From: Streptomyces humidus
Lineage (GTDB): Bacteria; Actinomycetota; Actinomycetes; Streptomycetales; Streptomycetaceae
Assembly (NCBI RefSeq): GCF_014649655.1
Contig: NZ_BMTL01000051.1
Location: forward strand, 1 to 46,071
Direction: 5' to 3'
DNA: 46,071 nt
The notes beneath the pieces were generated by a model, which saw only the letters and a list, made by a program, of their open reading frames with translations, had not been told where the DNA came from and did not search any database. The number at the start of each line of letters is the position of its first letter. The first letter of the stretch is position 1. The translations under genes and the position numbers were made by a program. Below, one piece after another: positions 1 through 7,642 of this stretch.

Positions 1-705
1 TGCCTGGATCTGGCACGGGTGGATGACCCACTTGCCGTCGAAGCCCAGTTGTGCGGCGCGGCGCACGCTCTCGGTGAACCGCTCGTCGGCCGCCACCCCG
101 AGGTACGGCCCGTCCACGACCGCCAGGCCGGCACTGCGGGCCGCTGTCACAACGGTGTCCTGCGCCCACAGCCAGGTCTCGGCCGGAATGTCGGCCGCGC
201 GGCCGAGCGAGGCCGCCAAGTCGGCGTAGCCGATGATCAGGGTGGTCAGCCGGGAGGTCACCGCCACGATCTCGCGCAGGTTGGCCAGGCCGGCCGCCGT
301 CTCGATCAGCGCCTGTACAGTGACCGGCTCGACGCATCCGGCAGCAGCCTCCGCCCCCTCCAGGAGCCGGTCTACGAAGGCCAGGTCCCCAGCCGATTCC
401 ACCTTGGGCAGAACTATCGACGCCGTGCCACCCTGACGCACGCAGGCGATGACATCAGCGTGGCACCACGGCGTCCGCGGCGCGTTGACCCGTACCGCGA
501 TCCGCGGGCCGATCTCCGCCCTCCGGCCCAACCAGGAGGCCACGAGGTCCCGCGCGCAGGCCTTGCCGGCCGGGGGCACCGCGTCCTCGAGGTCGAGCAC
601 GATCTCGTCCGCCTCCGATGCGGCCGCTTTCGCGATCTTGCGGTCGTCCGATCCCGGCACCGACAGACACGACCTGATCGCACCCACCGGGTTGCCCTCT
701 GTCAT
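1..705 (-). CDS. CitE/HpcH-family CoA-ester lyase (3' end outside window)
   Basis: Reads leftward from ATG at 703-705 and stays open to the window edge (235 codons), so the C-terminus is missing. The family cleaves or forms C-C bonds in acyl-CoA esters such as malyl-, citramalyl- or citryl-CoA, using Mg2+ in a TIM barrel. Seen: N-terminal SCLSVPGSDDRKI, then EIVLDLEDAVPPAGK (the LDLEDAV motif, whose acid residues help hold the metal), VLPKVES, QALIETAAG (the family's metal-ligand glutamate) and GFDGKWVIHPCQIQ near the edge. It diverges from the acyl-CoA dehydrogenase at 784 across a shared operator at 725-741. On the minus strand a TTGCCG, a 17-base spacer and TTAAAT form a plausible promoter. 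The substrate is unknown; the context suggests a late C-C cleavage in acyl-CoA breakdown. Confidence 0.85.
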   Translation of the reverse strand, partial: MTEGNPVGAIRSCLSVPGSDDRKIAKAAASEADEIVLDLEDAVPPAGKACARDLVASWLGRRAEIGPRIAVRVNAPRTPWCHADVIACVRQGGTASIVLPKVESAGDLAFVDRLLEGAEAAAGCVEPVTVQALIETAAGLANLREIVAVTSRLTTLIIGYADLAASLGRAADIPAETWLWAQDTVVTAARSAGLAVVDGPYLGVAADERFTESVRRAAQLGFDGKWVIHPCQIQA

Positions 706-724
706 CCGAACCCCTCTCGTCACT

Positions 725-741
725 TAATTTAATTTAGACTA
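725..741. promoter_or_regulatory. 17-bp palindromic operator, site 1 (citE / acyl-CoA dehydrogenase)
   Basis: TAATTTA-ATT-TAGACTA, one of nine copies of the palindrome (G/T)AATCTA-N3-TAGATT(A/C) in this window. It lies between the divergent start codons at 705 and 784. A perfect TATAAT (740-745) overlaps its right edge and would serve the plus-strand gene, so a bound repressor would block the -10 element. The spacing and symmetry suit a TetR dimer; the likely ligands are the TetR proteins encoded at 3074 and 36601 (inference). Confidence 0.7.
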
Positions 742-783
742 TAATTGGTCGGCAAGTAGCGGAAGCCGAGCGAGGAGACCCGT

Positions 784-1941
784 ATGCCCATCCTGGCCGA
801 CGAGGAACAGGCCGTCGTCGACATCGTCCGGGAGTTCGTCGACCGGGACGTACGGCCCGTGGTGCGGGAGCTGGAGCACGCCAACGCGTATCCCGATAAG
901 CTGATCGAGCAGATGAAGGCGCTCGGCGTCTACGGCCTGGCCATCCCCGAGCCGTACGGCGACGCGCCGGTCTCCACGTCCTGCTACGTCGGCGTGACCG
1001 AACAACTGGCCCGGGGCTGGATGAGCCTGGCTGGGGCCATGGGCGGCCACACGGTGGTCGCCAAGCTGCTGCTCGCCTTCGGTACCGAGGAGCAGAAGAA
1101 CCGCTACCTGCCGAGGATGGCGACCGGCGAAGTACGGGCCACGATGGCACTGACCGAGCCCGGCGGCGGCTCCGATCTGCAGGCGATGGGCACCGGGGCC
1201 CGCCGCCTGCCGGACGGCGGATACGTCGTCAACGGCACCAAGACCTGGATCAGCAACGCCCGCCGCTCGCAGCTCATCGCGCTGCTGTGCAAGACCGACC
1301 CCGGCGCGTCGCCCCGCCACAAGGGCATCAGCATCCTGCTCGTCGAGCACGGTCCGGGTCTCACCGTCTCGCGGGACCTGCCCAAGCTCGGCTACAAGGG
1401 TGTCGAGAGCTGCGAACTCTCCTTCGACGACTATCAGGCGCCCGCCGAGGCGCTCCTGGGCGGCGTCGAGGGACACGGCTTCGCCCAGATGATGAAGGGC
1501 CTGGAGGTCGGCCGGATTCAGGTGGCCGCCCGGGCGCTCGGCGTCGGGCAGGCGGCCTTCGACGACGCGCTGCGCTACGCCCAGGAGCGCGAGAGTTTCG
1601 GCAAGCCGATCTGGAAGCACCAGTCGATCGGCAACTACCTCGCAGACATGGCCACCAAGCTCACCGCGGCCCGCCAACTGGTACTGCACGCCGCGGAGAA
1701 GTACGACTCCGGAGGCCGCTGCGACATGGAGGCCGGCATGGCCAAGCTGTTCGCCTCCGAGACGGCGATGGAGATCGCGCTCAACGCCGTACGGATCCAC
1801 GGCGGCTACGGCTACTCCACGGAGTACGACGTCGAGCGCTACCTCCGGGACGCGCCCCTGATGATCGTCGGCGAGGGCACGAACGAGATCCAGCGCAACG
1901 TCATCGCCGCCCAGCTGATCAGCCGGGGCGGCCTGGGGTAG
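784..1941 (+). CDS. acyl-CoA dehydrogenase
   Basis: A 385-residue FAD enzyme of normal family length that would oxidise an acyl-CoA to the trans-2-enoyl-CoA in the cytoplasm. ATG at 784 follows GAGGAG at a good distance. Seen: FAD/substrate-binding MALTEPGGGSDLQ near residues 119-131, WISNARRSQ, SFGKPIWKHQSI, HGGYGYSTEYDVERY, and the C-terminal GEGTNEIQR. The glutamate of EGT (about residue 364) is the usual catalytic base of short- and medium-chain acyl-CoA dehydrogenases. The alternative base position on helix G reads GLEVGRIQ, without the E before R, which agrees with the C-terminal base being used. First gene of a probable operon with the oxidoreductase at 2017 and tetR at 3074; operator 725-741 lies over its promoter. 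The chain specificity is unknown. Confidence 0.93.
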   Translation: MPILADEEQAVVDIVREFVDRDVRPVVRELEHANAYPDKLIEQMKALGVYGLAIPEPYGDAPVSTSCYVGVTEQLARGWMSLAGAMGGHTVVAKLLLAFGTEEQKNRYLPRMATGEVRATMALTEPGGGSDLQAMGTGARRLPDGGYVVNGTKTWISNARRSQLIALLCKTDPGASPRHKGISILLVEHGPGLTVSRDLPKLGYKGVESCELSFDDYQAPAEALLGGVEGHGFAQMMKGLEVGRIQVAARALGVGQAAFDDALRYAQERESFGKPIWKHQSIGNYLADMATKLTAARQLVLHAAEKYDSGGRCDMEAGMAKLFASETAMEIALNAVRIHGGYGYSTEYDVERYLRDAPLMIVGEGTNEIQRNVIAAQLISRGGLG

Positions 1942-2016
1942 CGCCACACACGCGGCACCCCGCCACCGCCGTACATCGGCGACGACCCCACGTTCGCACA
2001 ACTGAAGGAGGACCGA

Positions 2017-3066
2017 GTGAAACTGTCGATGCTGCTGTCCAGGTACACCGGTGATCCGGTGGAGACGGCCCGGCTGGTCCGGGACCTGGAGTCTGCCGGC
2101 CTGGACATGGTGTGGGTCCCGGAGGCCTACGGCTTCGACGCCATGACGCTCGTCGGCTACCTCGCCGCGACGACCGAGCGGATGCAGATCGGGACCGGCA
2201 TCGTCAACGTCTTCACCCGCACCCCCACCCTGCTGGCCATGAGCGCCGCCTCCGCGGACAGTCTCTCCCGCGGCCGCTTCGCCCTCGGCCTCGGTGCTTC
2301 CGGACCGCAGGTCGTCGAGGGCTTCCACGGAGTGCCGTTCGATCAGCCGCTGCGGCGGATCACCGAGACCATCGAGATCTGCCGCAAGGTGTGGCGCCGG
2401 GAGGCACCCCTGACCCACGACGGAAGGGTCTACCAACTCCCCCTGCCCGCCGACCGGGGAACGGGGCTCGGCAGGCCACTACGGCTGATCAACCACCCGT
2501 ACCGCAACAGCATCCCGGTCTACTGGGCGTCGCTGATGGAGCGCTCGCTGCGCGCGACGGCCGAACTGGCGGACGGATGGCTGCCCTTGTTCTTCATGCC
2601 GGACAGGGCGAAGGAGGTCTTCGGACCCGCACTCGCCGCAGGGACCGCACGCCGCTCACCCGATCTGGCACCGCTGGACATCGTCGCCGGCGGCCCGGTC
2701 GCCGTCGGCGAGAACCTCCCGGTCGACGATCTGCTCGACCGGGAACGGCCGACTGCCGCCCGGTACATCGGCGGTATGGGCGCCCGTGGCAAGAACTTCT
2801 ACAACGACCTGGCCTGCCGGTACGGCTTCGAGGCCGAGGCCAAGGTCATCCAGGACCTCTACCTGGACGGCAAGCAGCGGGAGGCCGAGGCCGCGGTCCC
2901 CCGGGAGTGGCTGGTCCGTACCACGCTGATCGGGCCGCCCGGGCATGTCGCGGAACGGATCCACGCCTACCGGGAGGCCGGCGTGACCACCCTCAGCCTG
3001 GACCCGGTCGGGCCGGACCCGGCCGGCACGGTCGAGGCGGTACGGAGCCTGGTGGACCACCTATAA
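2017..3066 (+). CDS. LLM-class (luciferase-like) F420/flavin-dependent oxidoreductase
   Basis: A 349-residue TIM-barrel protein of the bacterial luciferase superfamily. GTG at 2017 is preceded by AAGGAGG, which fixes the start. Seen: N-terminal MKLSMLLSRYTG, then LESAGLDMVWVPEAYGFDA, TERMQIGTGI, SRGRFALGLGASGPQVVEG (the cofactor phosphate-binding strand and loop) and PVYWASLMERSLRATAELADGW. These are typical of actinobacterial F420-dependent members, which reduce or oxidise ketones, alcohols or C=C bonds. It sits between an acyl-CoA dehydrogenase and a TetR gene, so a redox step on the same substrate series is likely. A decayed homologue lies at 8641-9028. The cofactor (F420 or FMN) and reaction cannot be settled from sequence. 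Confidence 0.85.
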   Translation: MKLSMLLSRYTGDPVETARLVRDLESAGLDMVWVPEAYGFDAMTLVGYLAATTERMQIGTGIVNVFTRTPTLLAMSAASADSLSRGRFALGLGASGPQVVEGFHGVPFDQPLRRITETIEICRKVWRREAPLTHDGRVYQLPLPADRGTGLGRPLRLINHPYRNSIPVYWASLMERSLRATAELADGWLPLFFMPDRAKEVFGPALAAGTARRSPDLAPLDIVAGGPVAVGENLPVDDLLDRERPTAARYIGGMGARGKNFYNDLACRYGFEAEAKVIQDLYLDGKQREAEAAVPREWLVRTTLIGPPGHVAERIHAYREAGVTTLSLDPVGPDPAGTVEAVRSLVDHL

Positions 3067-3067
3067 T
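3062..3067 (+). promoter_or_regulatory. possible internal leaderless promoter for tetR (-10 box)
   Basis: A perfect TATAAT overlaps the last codons of the oxidoreductase gene. Only six bases separate it from the GTG at 3074, and no Shine-Dalgarno sequence fits between them. This is the geometry of a leaderless transcript starting at the GTG. It would let the repressor be made independently of the upstream operon. Not proven: no clear -35 was identified. Confidence 0.4.
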
Positions 3068-3073
3068 TGATCC

Positions 3074-3784
3074 GTGTCTAGAAAATCCGCGGGCAAACCG
3101 CCGACCGAGACCTCCGACTCCAAGTCGGCGCGCACCCGCGAACGCATCCTGGACGCGGCGGCCCATGTCCTCAGCCGCAGAGGCTACGCGGGAACACGGC
3201 TGAGCGATGTGGCCGACCAGGCACAGATCCAGGCTCCCGCCATCTACTACTACTTCTCCTCCAGGGAAGTGCTGATCGAAGAGGTCATGTGGGTGGGCGT
3301 GGCCCGCTTGCGGGAACATGTCGCGGAAGCGCTCGACGCGCTTCCGGCGGACACCACTCCCATGGAACGCATCGACGCGGCCGTCGAGGAACACCTGCGC
3401 TATCAGCTGGCGATCTCGGACTTCGCCACCGCCGCGATCCGCAACGCCGGCCAGGTCCCCGAGGACATCCGCACCCGGCAGCTCTCCGAGGAGGGCAAGT
3501 ACGGGGACATCTGGCGCGCGCTCATCCAGGACGCCCAGAAGGCGGGCGAGCTCCGCGCCGACCTCGAACCCCGGGCCGCCCGCATGCTGGTCCTGGGCGC
3601 CCTGAACTGGACGACCGAATGGTGGAATCCCCGCCAGGGCTCGCTCGACGTCGTGGTACGCACCGCGAGGTCCCTGGTGCGAAACGGCCTGGGGGCGCCG
3701 GCCGTACAGGAAGAGGGCGCCACCCCGCCGTCAGGGACATCCCGGACCCGGCGCGCGGCCACCACGACAGGCCGAACGGCCTGA
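3074..3784 (+). CDS. TetR-family transcriptional repressor (copy 1)
   Basis: A 236-residue regulator. Residues about 17-65 form the TetR DNA-binding domain: ARTRERILDAAAHVLSRRGY, then the helix-turn-helix TRLSDVADQAQ followed by AIYYYFSSREVLIEEV. The ligand domain carries ARMLVLGALNWTTEWWNP near its end, a motif resembling TetR regulators of acyl-CoA or steroid catabolism of the KstR2/FadR type. It is closely similar along nearly its whole length to the TetR at 36601, including the recognition helix and the NWTxEWWNPRQGSL segment. It ends the acyl-CoA dehydrogenase operon. Inferred role: binds the 17-bp palindrome found nine times here and is released by a pathway acyl-CoA. A low-complexity tail rich in T and R follows residue 215. 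Confidence 0.9.
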   Translation: MSRKSAGKPPTETSDSKSARTRERILDAAAHVLSRRGYAGTRLSDVADQAQIQAPAIYYYFSSREVLIEEVMWVGVARLREHVAEALDALPADTTPMERIDAAVEEHLRYQLAISDFATAAIRNAGQVPEDIRTRQLSEEGKYGDIWRALIQDAQKAGELRADLEPRAARMLVLGALNWTTEWWNPRQGSLDVVVRTARSLVRNGLGAPAVQEEGATPPSGTSRTRRAATTTGRTA

Positions 3785-3908
3785 GGCGCTCGCGGGCAGG
3801 GCTCCCGCTGAGACTGACGTGCCGATCAAACGGACCTGTGAATGGATCGGACTCGCAGACCCGAAGGTCGCAGGTAAGGCATCGCTCGAACAACGGGCCG
3901 CCCCGCGC

Positions 3909-4850
3909 TCATTCGGGCAGTTCGGTGACGAGCTTGCCGAAGTGCGACCCGTTCGCGAGGGTGGTCAGTGCGTCGCCCACCGATGCCAAGCCGGAGAACA
4001 CGCGGTCGGCCACGGGGGTCACCCGGTGCCGGCCGACCGCGCGAGCCATGTCCTCGAACAGTTCGCGTGAACCGACTGGCACGCCTCGCATGGTGACGGC
4101 ACGCATGAACACGGGCGGCAGCGAAAGGTTCTCGACGACGGCGCCCGTGACCGAGCCGACCATCGCGACGGTTCCCCCCGGCGCACCGCGCGCAGCGACT
4201 CCGGCAGAGTGACGCCTCCCCCGAGTTCTACGACGAGGTCCGCACCGCCACCGTCGAAGATCGTCCTCGCCGTTCGTCCCCATTTCGCGTCGTCGCGGTA
4301 GTTGATCAGATGGTCGGCGCCCATCTCGGAAGCGCGTGACAGTTTCGCGTCGCCCTTGGACGTGATCGCGACCTCGGCGCCCGCGAGCTTGGCGAAGCGC
4401 AGAGCGAACAGCGCCACTCCCCCGGTCCCGAGAATGAGCACGCGCCCTCCCGGCCGCAATGGCTCAGCACCGCCGAAGAGCGCATTCCATGCTGTGACAC
4501 CGGCACACGGCAAGGTCGCGGCCTCGACGGCGGACAGGTGCGCGGGGACTTCCACCAGGTCGCGCTCTTCGAAGACGACGTGCTCGGCCAGCACGCCGGG
4601 TGTCTCACCCCCAAGGGCGCCGCCGGATTCCGGTGCATGGCCGGCGACCCAGCCCCGGCGCGTGGATCGGCATGACGCGGGTGCCCACCGGAAACTTCGT
4701 GGCCCCGGCGCCGGACTCGACGACGGTTCCCGCCGACTCGGACATCGGAACCAGCGGCAGGGCGATCCTCGGGTTGTACTGCCCCGCCACGACCAGAAGA
4801 TCCCTGCAGTTCAAGGACACCGCCGCCCAAACCCAAGAGCCAGAACAACC
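3909..4850 (-). pseudogene. zinc-type medium-chain alcohol dehydrogenase / quinone oxidoreductase, two frameshifts and missing start
   Basis: Three reading frames together give one MDR-family oxidoreductase read leftward. The first piece (about 4850-4657) has SLNCRDLLVVAGQYNP and ESAGTVVESG. The second (about 4652-4180) has LPCAGVTAWNALFG and the nucleotide-binding VLILGTGGVALFALRFAK. The third (about 4175-3909) has GGTVAMVGSVTG and ends with TGA. The first frame change falls at a C run at 4653-4656 (one extra base) and the second at a C run at 4174-4179 (one base missing). About 40 N-terminal residues expected before SLNYRDLL are absent and no start codon is in place, so this is a decayed gene rather than only a sequencing artefact. 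It lies just downstream of operator 4889-4905. Confidence 0.8.
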
Positions 4851-4888
4851 TAACGGAGTCCTGCTAGTCGGGGGTTGCCGTGGCGACC

Positions 4889-4905
4889 GAATTTAACATA
4901 GAATA
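4889..4905. promoter_or_regulatory. 17-bp palindromic operator, site 2
   Basis: GAATTTA-ACA-TAGAATA. It lies between the truncated MDR pseudogene (leftward) and a CitE-like remnant (rightward). Neither neighbour is intact, so the site probably outlived the genes it controlled. Confidence 0.6.
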
Positions 4906-4935
4906 AAAAAATGCTGCATCGACCAACCGCTTCTC

Positions 4936-5070
4936 GCCGCGCGCGGTCCTCAGGGTCCCCGCGGGCGAGCCGCACTGGATCGACAAGGTGCTCGCCTCAG
5001 GCGCCGACTTCGTCACCCCCGACCTTGCGGATGCGGTGGTGCCTGGAATCGAAGTCCGCCGCTCGTGACG
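4936..5070 (+). pseudogene. CitE-like lyase N-terminal remnant
   Basis: One frame reads RAVLRVPAGEPHWIDK, then LASGADFVTPDLADAVVP, and stops at TGA shortly after. The pattern VP-G-P-I-K-SGAD-V-DL-DAV-P is the N-terminal strand-helix-strand of CitE/HpcH lyases; compare the gene at 1-705. Nothing recognisable as the rest of the barrel follows: 5071-5316 shows only short frames without family motifs. It lies directly behind operator 4889-4905. Identification rests on about 45 residues, so it is tentative. Confidence 0.45.
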
Positions 5071-5316
5071 TCCTCGCCCACCACGACTGGCCCGACGGGC
5101 GTCCCGGTCTCGCCTGCGTGAGATCTCGCAGGGGCACGTGGAGCCCGGGGCGCACGTGGTGATGCCCGTGCGCTTCCGAGCGATGCCGGACGGATGGTGC
5201 CGTACTCGCGCTCGTGGCGGGCGCCCTTCGCCCGAACCGGAGCTGCCTCGTCGTCGCGGCGGGGGCGACTTCGACAAGTGTCAGTCACACAGGGATCGAC
5301 CGTGAGGAAGTACGCC

Positions 5317-6309
5317 ATGTCCGAGCATCGCCTTCCAGCGCGGTTGCGCGACAGGCTGCGGATCCCCGCCATTGCTGCGCCGATGCTTCGTGTGTCCGGG
5401 CCCGAGCTCGTTGTCGCCGCTTGCCGCGCAGGAGTGGTGGGAGCGTTTCCCACCGCCAACGCGCGCAGTCCGAAGGAGCTGTCGACCTGGCTCGAACACA
5501 TCGGATCGGAAATCGACGAGGCGGCAGCACCCGTCGCGGCCAACCTGATTGTGCGCTCACCCAGGTTGAAGGACGATCTGGCAGTGCTGGTCGAGCATCA
5601 GGTCCCCGTCGTGATCACGAGCGTCGGTTCGCCGGCTCGTGTCGTCGGCCCGCTCCACGAAGCCGGCAGCCTGGTCCTGGCCGATGTCGCGACACTTCAT
5701 CACTCGCGCCGAGCGGTCGACGATGGGGCGGACGGTCTGGTTCTACTCACTGCAGGTTCAGGAGGGCAGACCGGCTGGATCAACCCATTGGCTTTCGTGC
5801 GCGCTGTCCGGGAGTTCTACGGGGGCCCGGTGATCCTGGCGGGTGGCATCACTGACGGCGCGACACTGGCGGCGATCGAGGTGCTCGGATGCGACCTCGG
5901 CTACATGGGCACCGCGTTTCTCGCCACCCACGAGAGCAGGGCAGACCCGGACTACAAGCAGATGGTCGTCGACGCGGATCTTGACGACGTCATCCTCACG
6001 AAGGCCTTCACCGGTCTGCCGACCAGCATGCTGCGAGCATCCGTCGCGGCCACCGGCCTCGATCCGTCGAACCTCGACGAGCACGTCACCCCCGCAGAGG
6101 CGGCGGGGCTCTTCGGAAGTGCAGGCGCCGGACCGCGTCGCTGGTCCCAGGTTTGGTCGGCCGGACACACGGTCTCCGGTGTGCGGCAGCTGATCTCGAC
6201 ATCGGAGCTCGTCGATCGGTTGTCGCACGAATACGCGCGGGCACGATCGAACCCCGATCGGTCCGCCCCCCTCCCAACTCAGCACCCTTTGACCCAGGAT
6301 CCATCATGA
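5317..6309 (+). CDS. nitronate monooxygenase / 2-nitropropane dioxygenase-family flavin oxidoreductase
   Basis: A 330-residue FMN TIM-barrel protein. The ATG at 5317 is chosen because GAGGAAG precedes it and the protein then starts normally; the frame is open further upstream but without family sequence. Seen: PAIAAPMLRVSGPELVVAACRAG at the N-terminus (the APM...P.LV.A..AG signature, near residues 17-39), VVITSVGSP, LLTAGSGGQTGW, and the FMN phosphate-binding VILAGGITDG followed by LGCDLGYMGTAFLATHES. Members oxidise nitronates or act as NAD(P)H-dependent flavin oxidoreductases; many annotated ones have other roles. It overlaps the start of the next frame at 6306 by four bases, as in an operon. 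Confidence 0.85.
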   Translation: MSEHRLPARLRDRLRIPAIAAPMLRVSGPELVVAACRAGVVGAFPTANARSPKELSTWLEHIGSEIDEAAAPVAANLIVRSPRLKDDLAVLVEHQVPVVITSVGSPARVVGPLHEAGSLVLADVATLHHSRRAVDDGADGLVLLTAGSGGQTGWINPLAFVRAVREFYGGPVILAGGITDGATLAAIEVLGCDLGYMGTAFLATHESRADPDYKQMVVDADLDDVILTKAFTGLPTSMLRASVAATGLDPSNLDEHVTPAEAAGLFGSAGAGPRRWSQVWSAGHTVSGVRQLISTSELVDRLSHEYARARSNPDRSAPLPTQHPLTQDPS

Positions 6310-6461
6310 CCCCGGACATTTCACCCGCCCATACCCCGCCGCAACTGTCGACGGTTCCCAGAGATCTCGGAGCGGTCGACATCGCGCTCCGTGCACTGCG
6401 TCGATATCCCGACAGGCTCGCCTTTCGGTCAGCTTCGGGGGACTTGACCTACGCAGGCACC
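6306..6461 (+). pseudogene. acyl-CoA ligase N-terminal stub
   Basis: The ATG overlaps the TGA of the preceding gene. About 50 residues (LRALRRYPDRLAFRSASGDL, then TYA) match the beginning of AMP-forming acyl-CoA ligases. The homology then stops abruptly near 6455, where the sequence continues as the reverse complement of a crotonase gene. No adenylation motif is present. This is a rearrangement scar: the remainder of the ligase has been replaced. Confidence 0.6.
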
Positions 6462-6770
6462 TCAGAGATCGGGGTCGGAGTGGCTGTCGCGGTGGTCGGG
6501 TCCGGAGTACGAGAACGGCCGGTCGCCGACCGCACCGAGATCAGCTCCGGCGCAGAAGCCTCGCCCAGCCCCGGTCACGATGACGACGCGGACGTCGTCA
6601 TCGGCCCCGGCCAGCTCGATGGCGCCGACCAGCTCGCGCCGCATGACGTGGGTGAAGGCGTTGAGCCGTTTCGGCCGCGACAGTGTGACGGTGGCGATCC
6701 GGTCATCGACGGCATAGGTGATCTGGGAGAACGGAACCTCAGGATGCTCCAACAAATCGGGCACGATCAT
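6462..6770 (-). pseudogene. enoyl-CoA hydratase/isomerase N-terminal fragment
   Basis: From ATG at 6770 leftward the frame gives a crotonase N-terminus: ITYAVDDRIATVTLSRPKRL, NAFTHVMRREL, then VRVVIVTGAGRGFCAGADL, which includes the first oxyanion-hole strand. Homology ends near 6500 and the frame stops at 6462 after unrelated residues. The remaining two-thirds, including both catalytic glutamate positions, are missing. Operator 6787-6803 sits just upstream, so the fragment keeps its regulated promoter. Confidence 0.75.
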
Positions 6771-6786
6771 GACCGCATCATTCCTC

Positions 6787-6803
6787 GATTTTATGATAGA
6801 TTA
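6787..6803. promoter_or_regulatory. 17-bp palindromic operator, site 3
   Basis: GATTTTA-TGA-TAGATTA; the right half is perfect and the left differs at two positions. It lies between the leftward crotonase fragment (start 6770) and the rightward nitroreductase (start 6926) and could control both. Confidence 0.6.
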
Positions 6804-6925
6804 AATTATTGTACGAGGTTGTCCGGCGGTAGGGGACTGTGGCGGGTCCTCGTCGGCGACGGACAGGACTCGGGACCGTCATCGCCGCAACCACTTGTCA
6901 CCGATTCCGTTGGAGGAGCCCGCAC

Positions 6926-7642
6926 ATGACCACAGCTGCCGATGTCCCAAGCCGCGAGGCGCAAGCGGCTGAGACGGAGTTCGACATGGTCGACCGGCTG
7001 CTCCGCCGTCGGCACAGCTGCCGTGCCTTCAGCTCCACCCCAGTGCCGCACGAGACCCTGACGAGCCTGCTCGACTCGGCGCAACGCACGGCCTCGTGGT
7101 GCAACGTGCAGCCGTGGCAGGTGGTGGTGACATCCGGTACCGCCACCGAGCGCTTTTCGTCGGCGCTGCTCACCGCTGTCATGGGTGGATCGGTGGACCC
7201 TGACATCCCGGCACCGACCGAATATCGCGGGGCGTACAAAGCTCGACGCCGCGAGTCGGGCCTCGGCCTCTACAGCAGTCTCGGAATTCCCCCCGACGAC
7301 CACGAAGCACGTACGAAGCAGACGCTCGAAAACTTCCGATTCTTCGGAGCGCCCCACGTACTGGTCATCCACTCCGAGGCGGCCCTCGGGCCCTACGCCC
7401 ACGTCGACGTGGGCGGCTACATCGCCAATCTGCTCCTCGCCGCCGAGGCGCTCGGCCTCGCCGCCATCCCGCAGGCGGCTATTGCAATGCAGTCCTCCCT
7501 CGTCCACGAGCACTTCGGGCTGGGCGCGGACCGTGTCGTGGTGGCCGCCATCTCTCTCGGTTACGAAGCCGAGCATCCGGCCAACGTCTTCCGCACGGAT
7601 CGCGCCGACCTCGCCGAGGTCGTCACCTGGGTCAGCTCATGA
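6926..7642 (+). CDS. nitroreductase-family FMN oxidoreductase
   Basis: A 238-residue protein. ATG at 6926 follows GGAGGAG; the frame is open to 6839 but that extension lacks family sequence. Seen: DRLLRRRHSCRAF near residue 20 (the R-R-x-S-x-R-x-F flavin-binding start of the family), TASWCNVQPWQVVV (FMN-contacting N-x-Q-P-W), YAHVDVGGYIANLLLAAEALGLAA and a C-terminal VAAISLGYE. Family members are NAD(P)H-dependent and reduce nitro groups, quinones or enoates, or dehalogenate; the natural role here is unknown. The following crotonase begins inside its stop codon (ATGA), so the two are translationally coupled. Operator 6787-6803 is upstream. Confidence 0.87.
   Translation: MTTAADVPSREAQAAETEFDMVDRLLRRRHSCRAFSSTPVPHETLTSLLDSAQRTASWCNVQPWQVVVTSGTATERFSSALLTAVMGGSVDPDIPAPTEYRGAYKARRRESGLGLYSSLGIPPDDHEARTKQTLENFRFFGAPHVLVIHSEAALGPYAHVDVGGYIANLLLAAEALGLAAIPQAAIAMQSSLVHEHFGLGADRVVVAAISLGYEAEHPANVFRTDRADLAEVVTWVSS

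Noticed and set aside
739..2436. A long antisense open frame (about 565 codons) opposite the acyl-CoA dehydrogenase and oxidoreductase genes
   Set aside because: Very high GC leaves long empty frames opposite real genes. It has no family motif or Shine-Dalgarno start, and it overlaps two well-supported genes. The same applies to large frames at 17574-19301, 24248-25735, 28146-29804 and 32086-33708.
3060..3085. A possible tenth palindrome near TATAATTGATCCGTGTCTAG
   Set aside because: Only TCTAG resembles a half-site, there is no symmetric partner at the three-base spacing, and the region is better explained as a -10 box.
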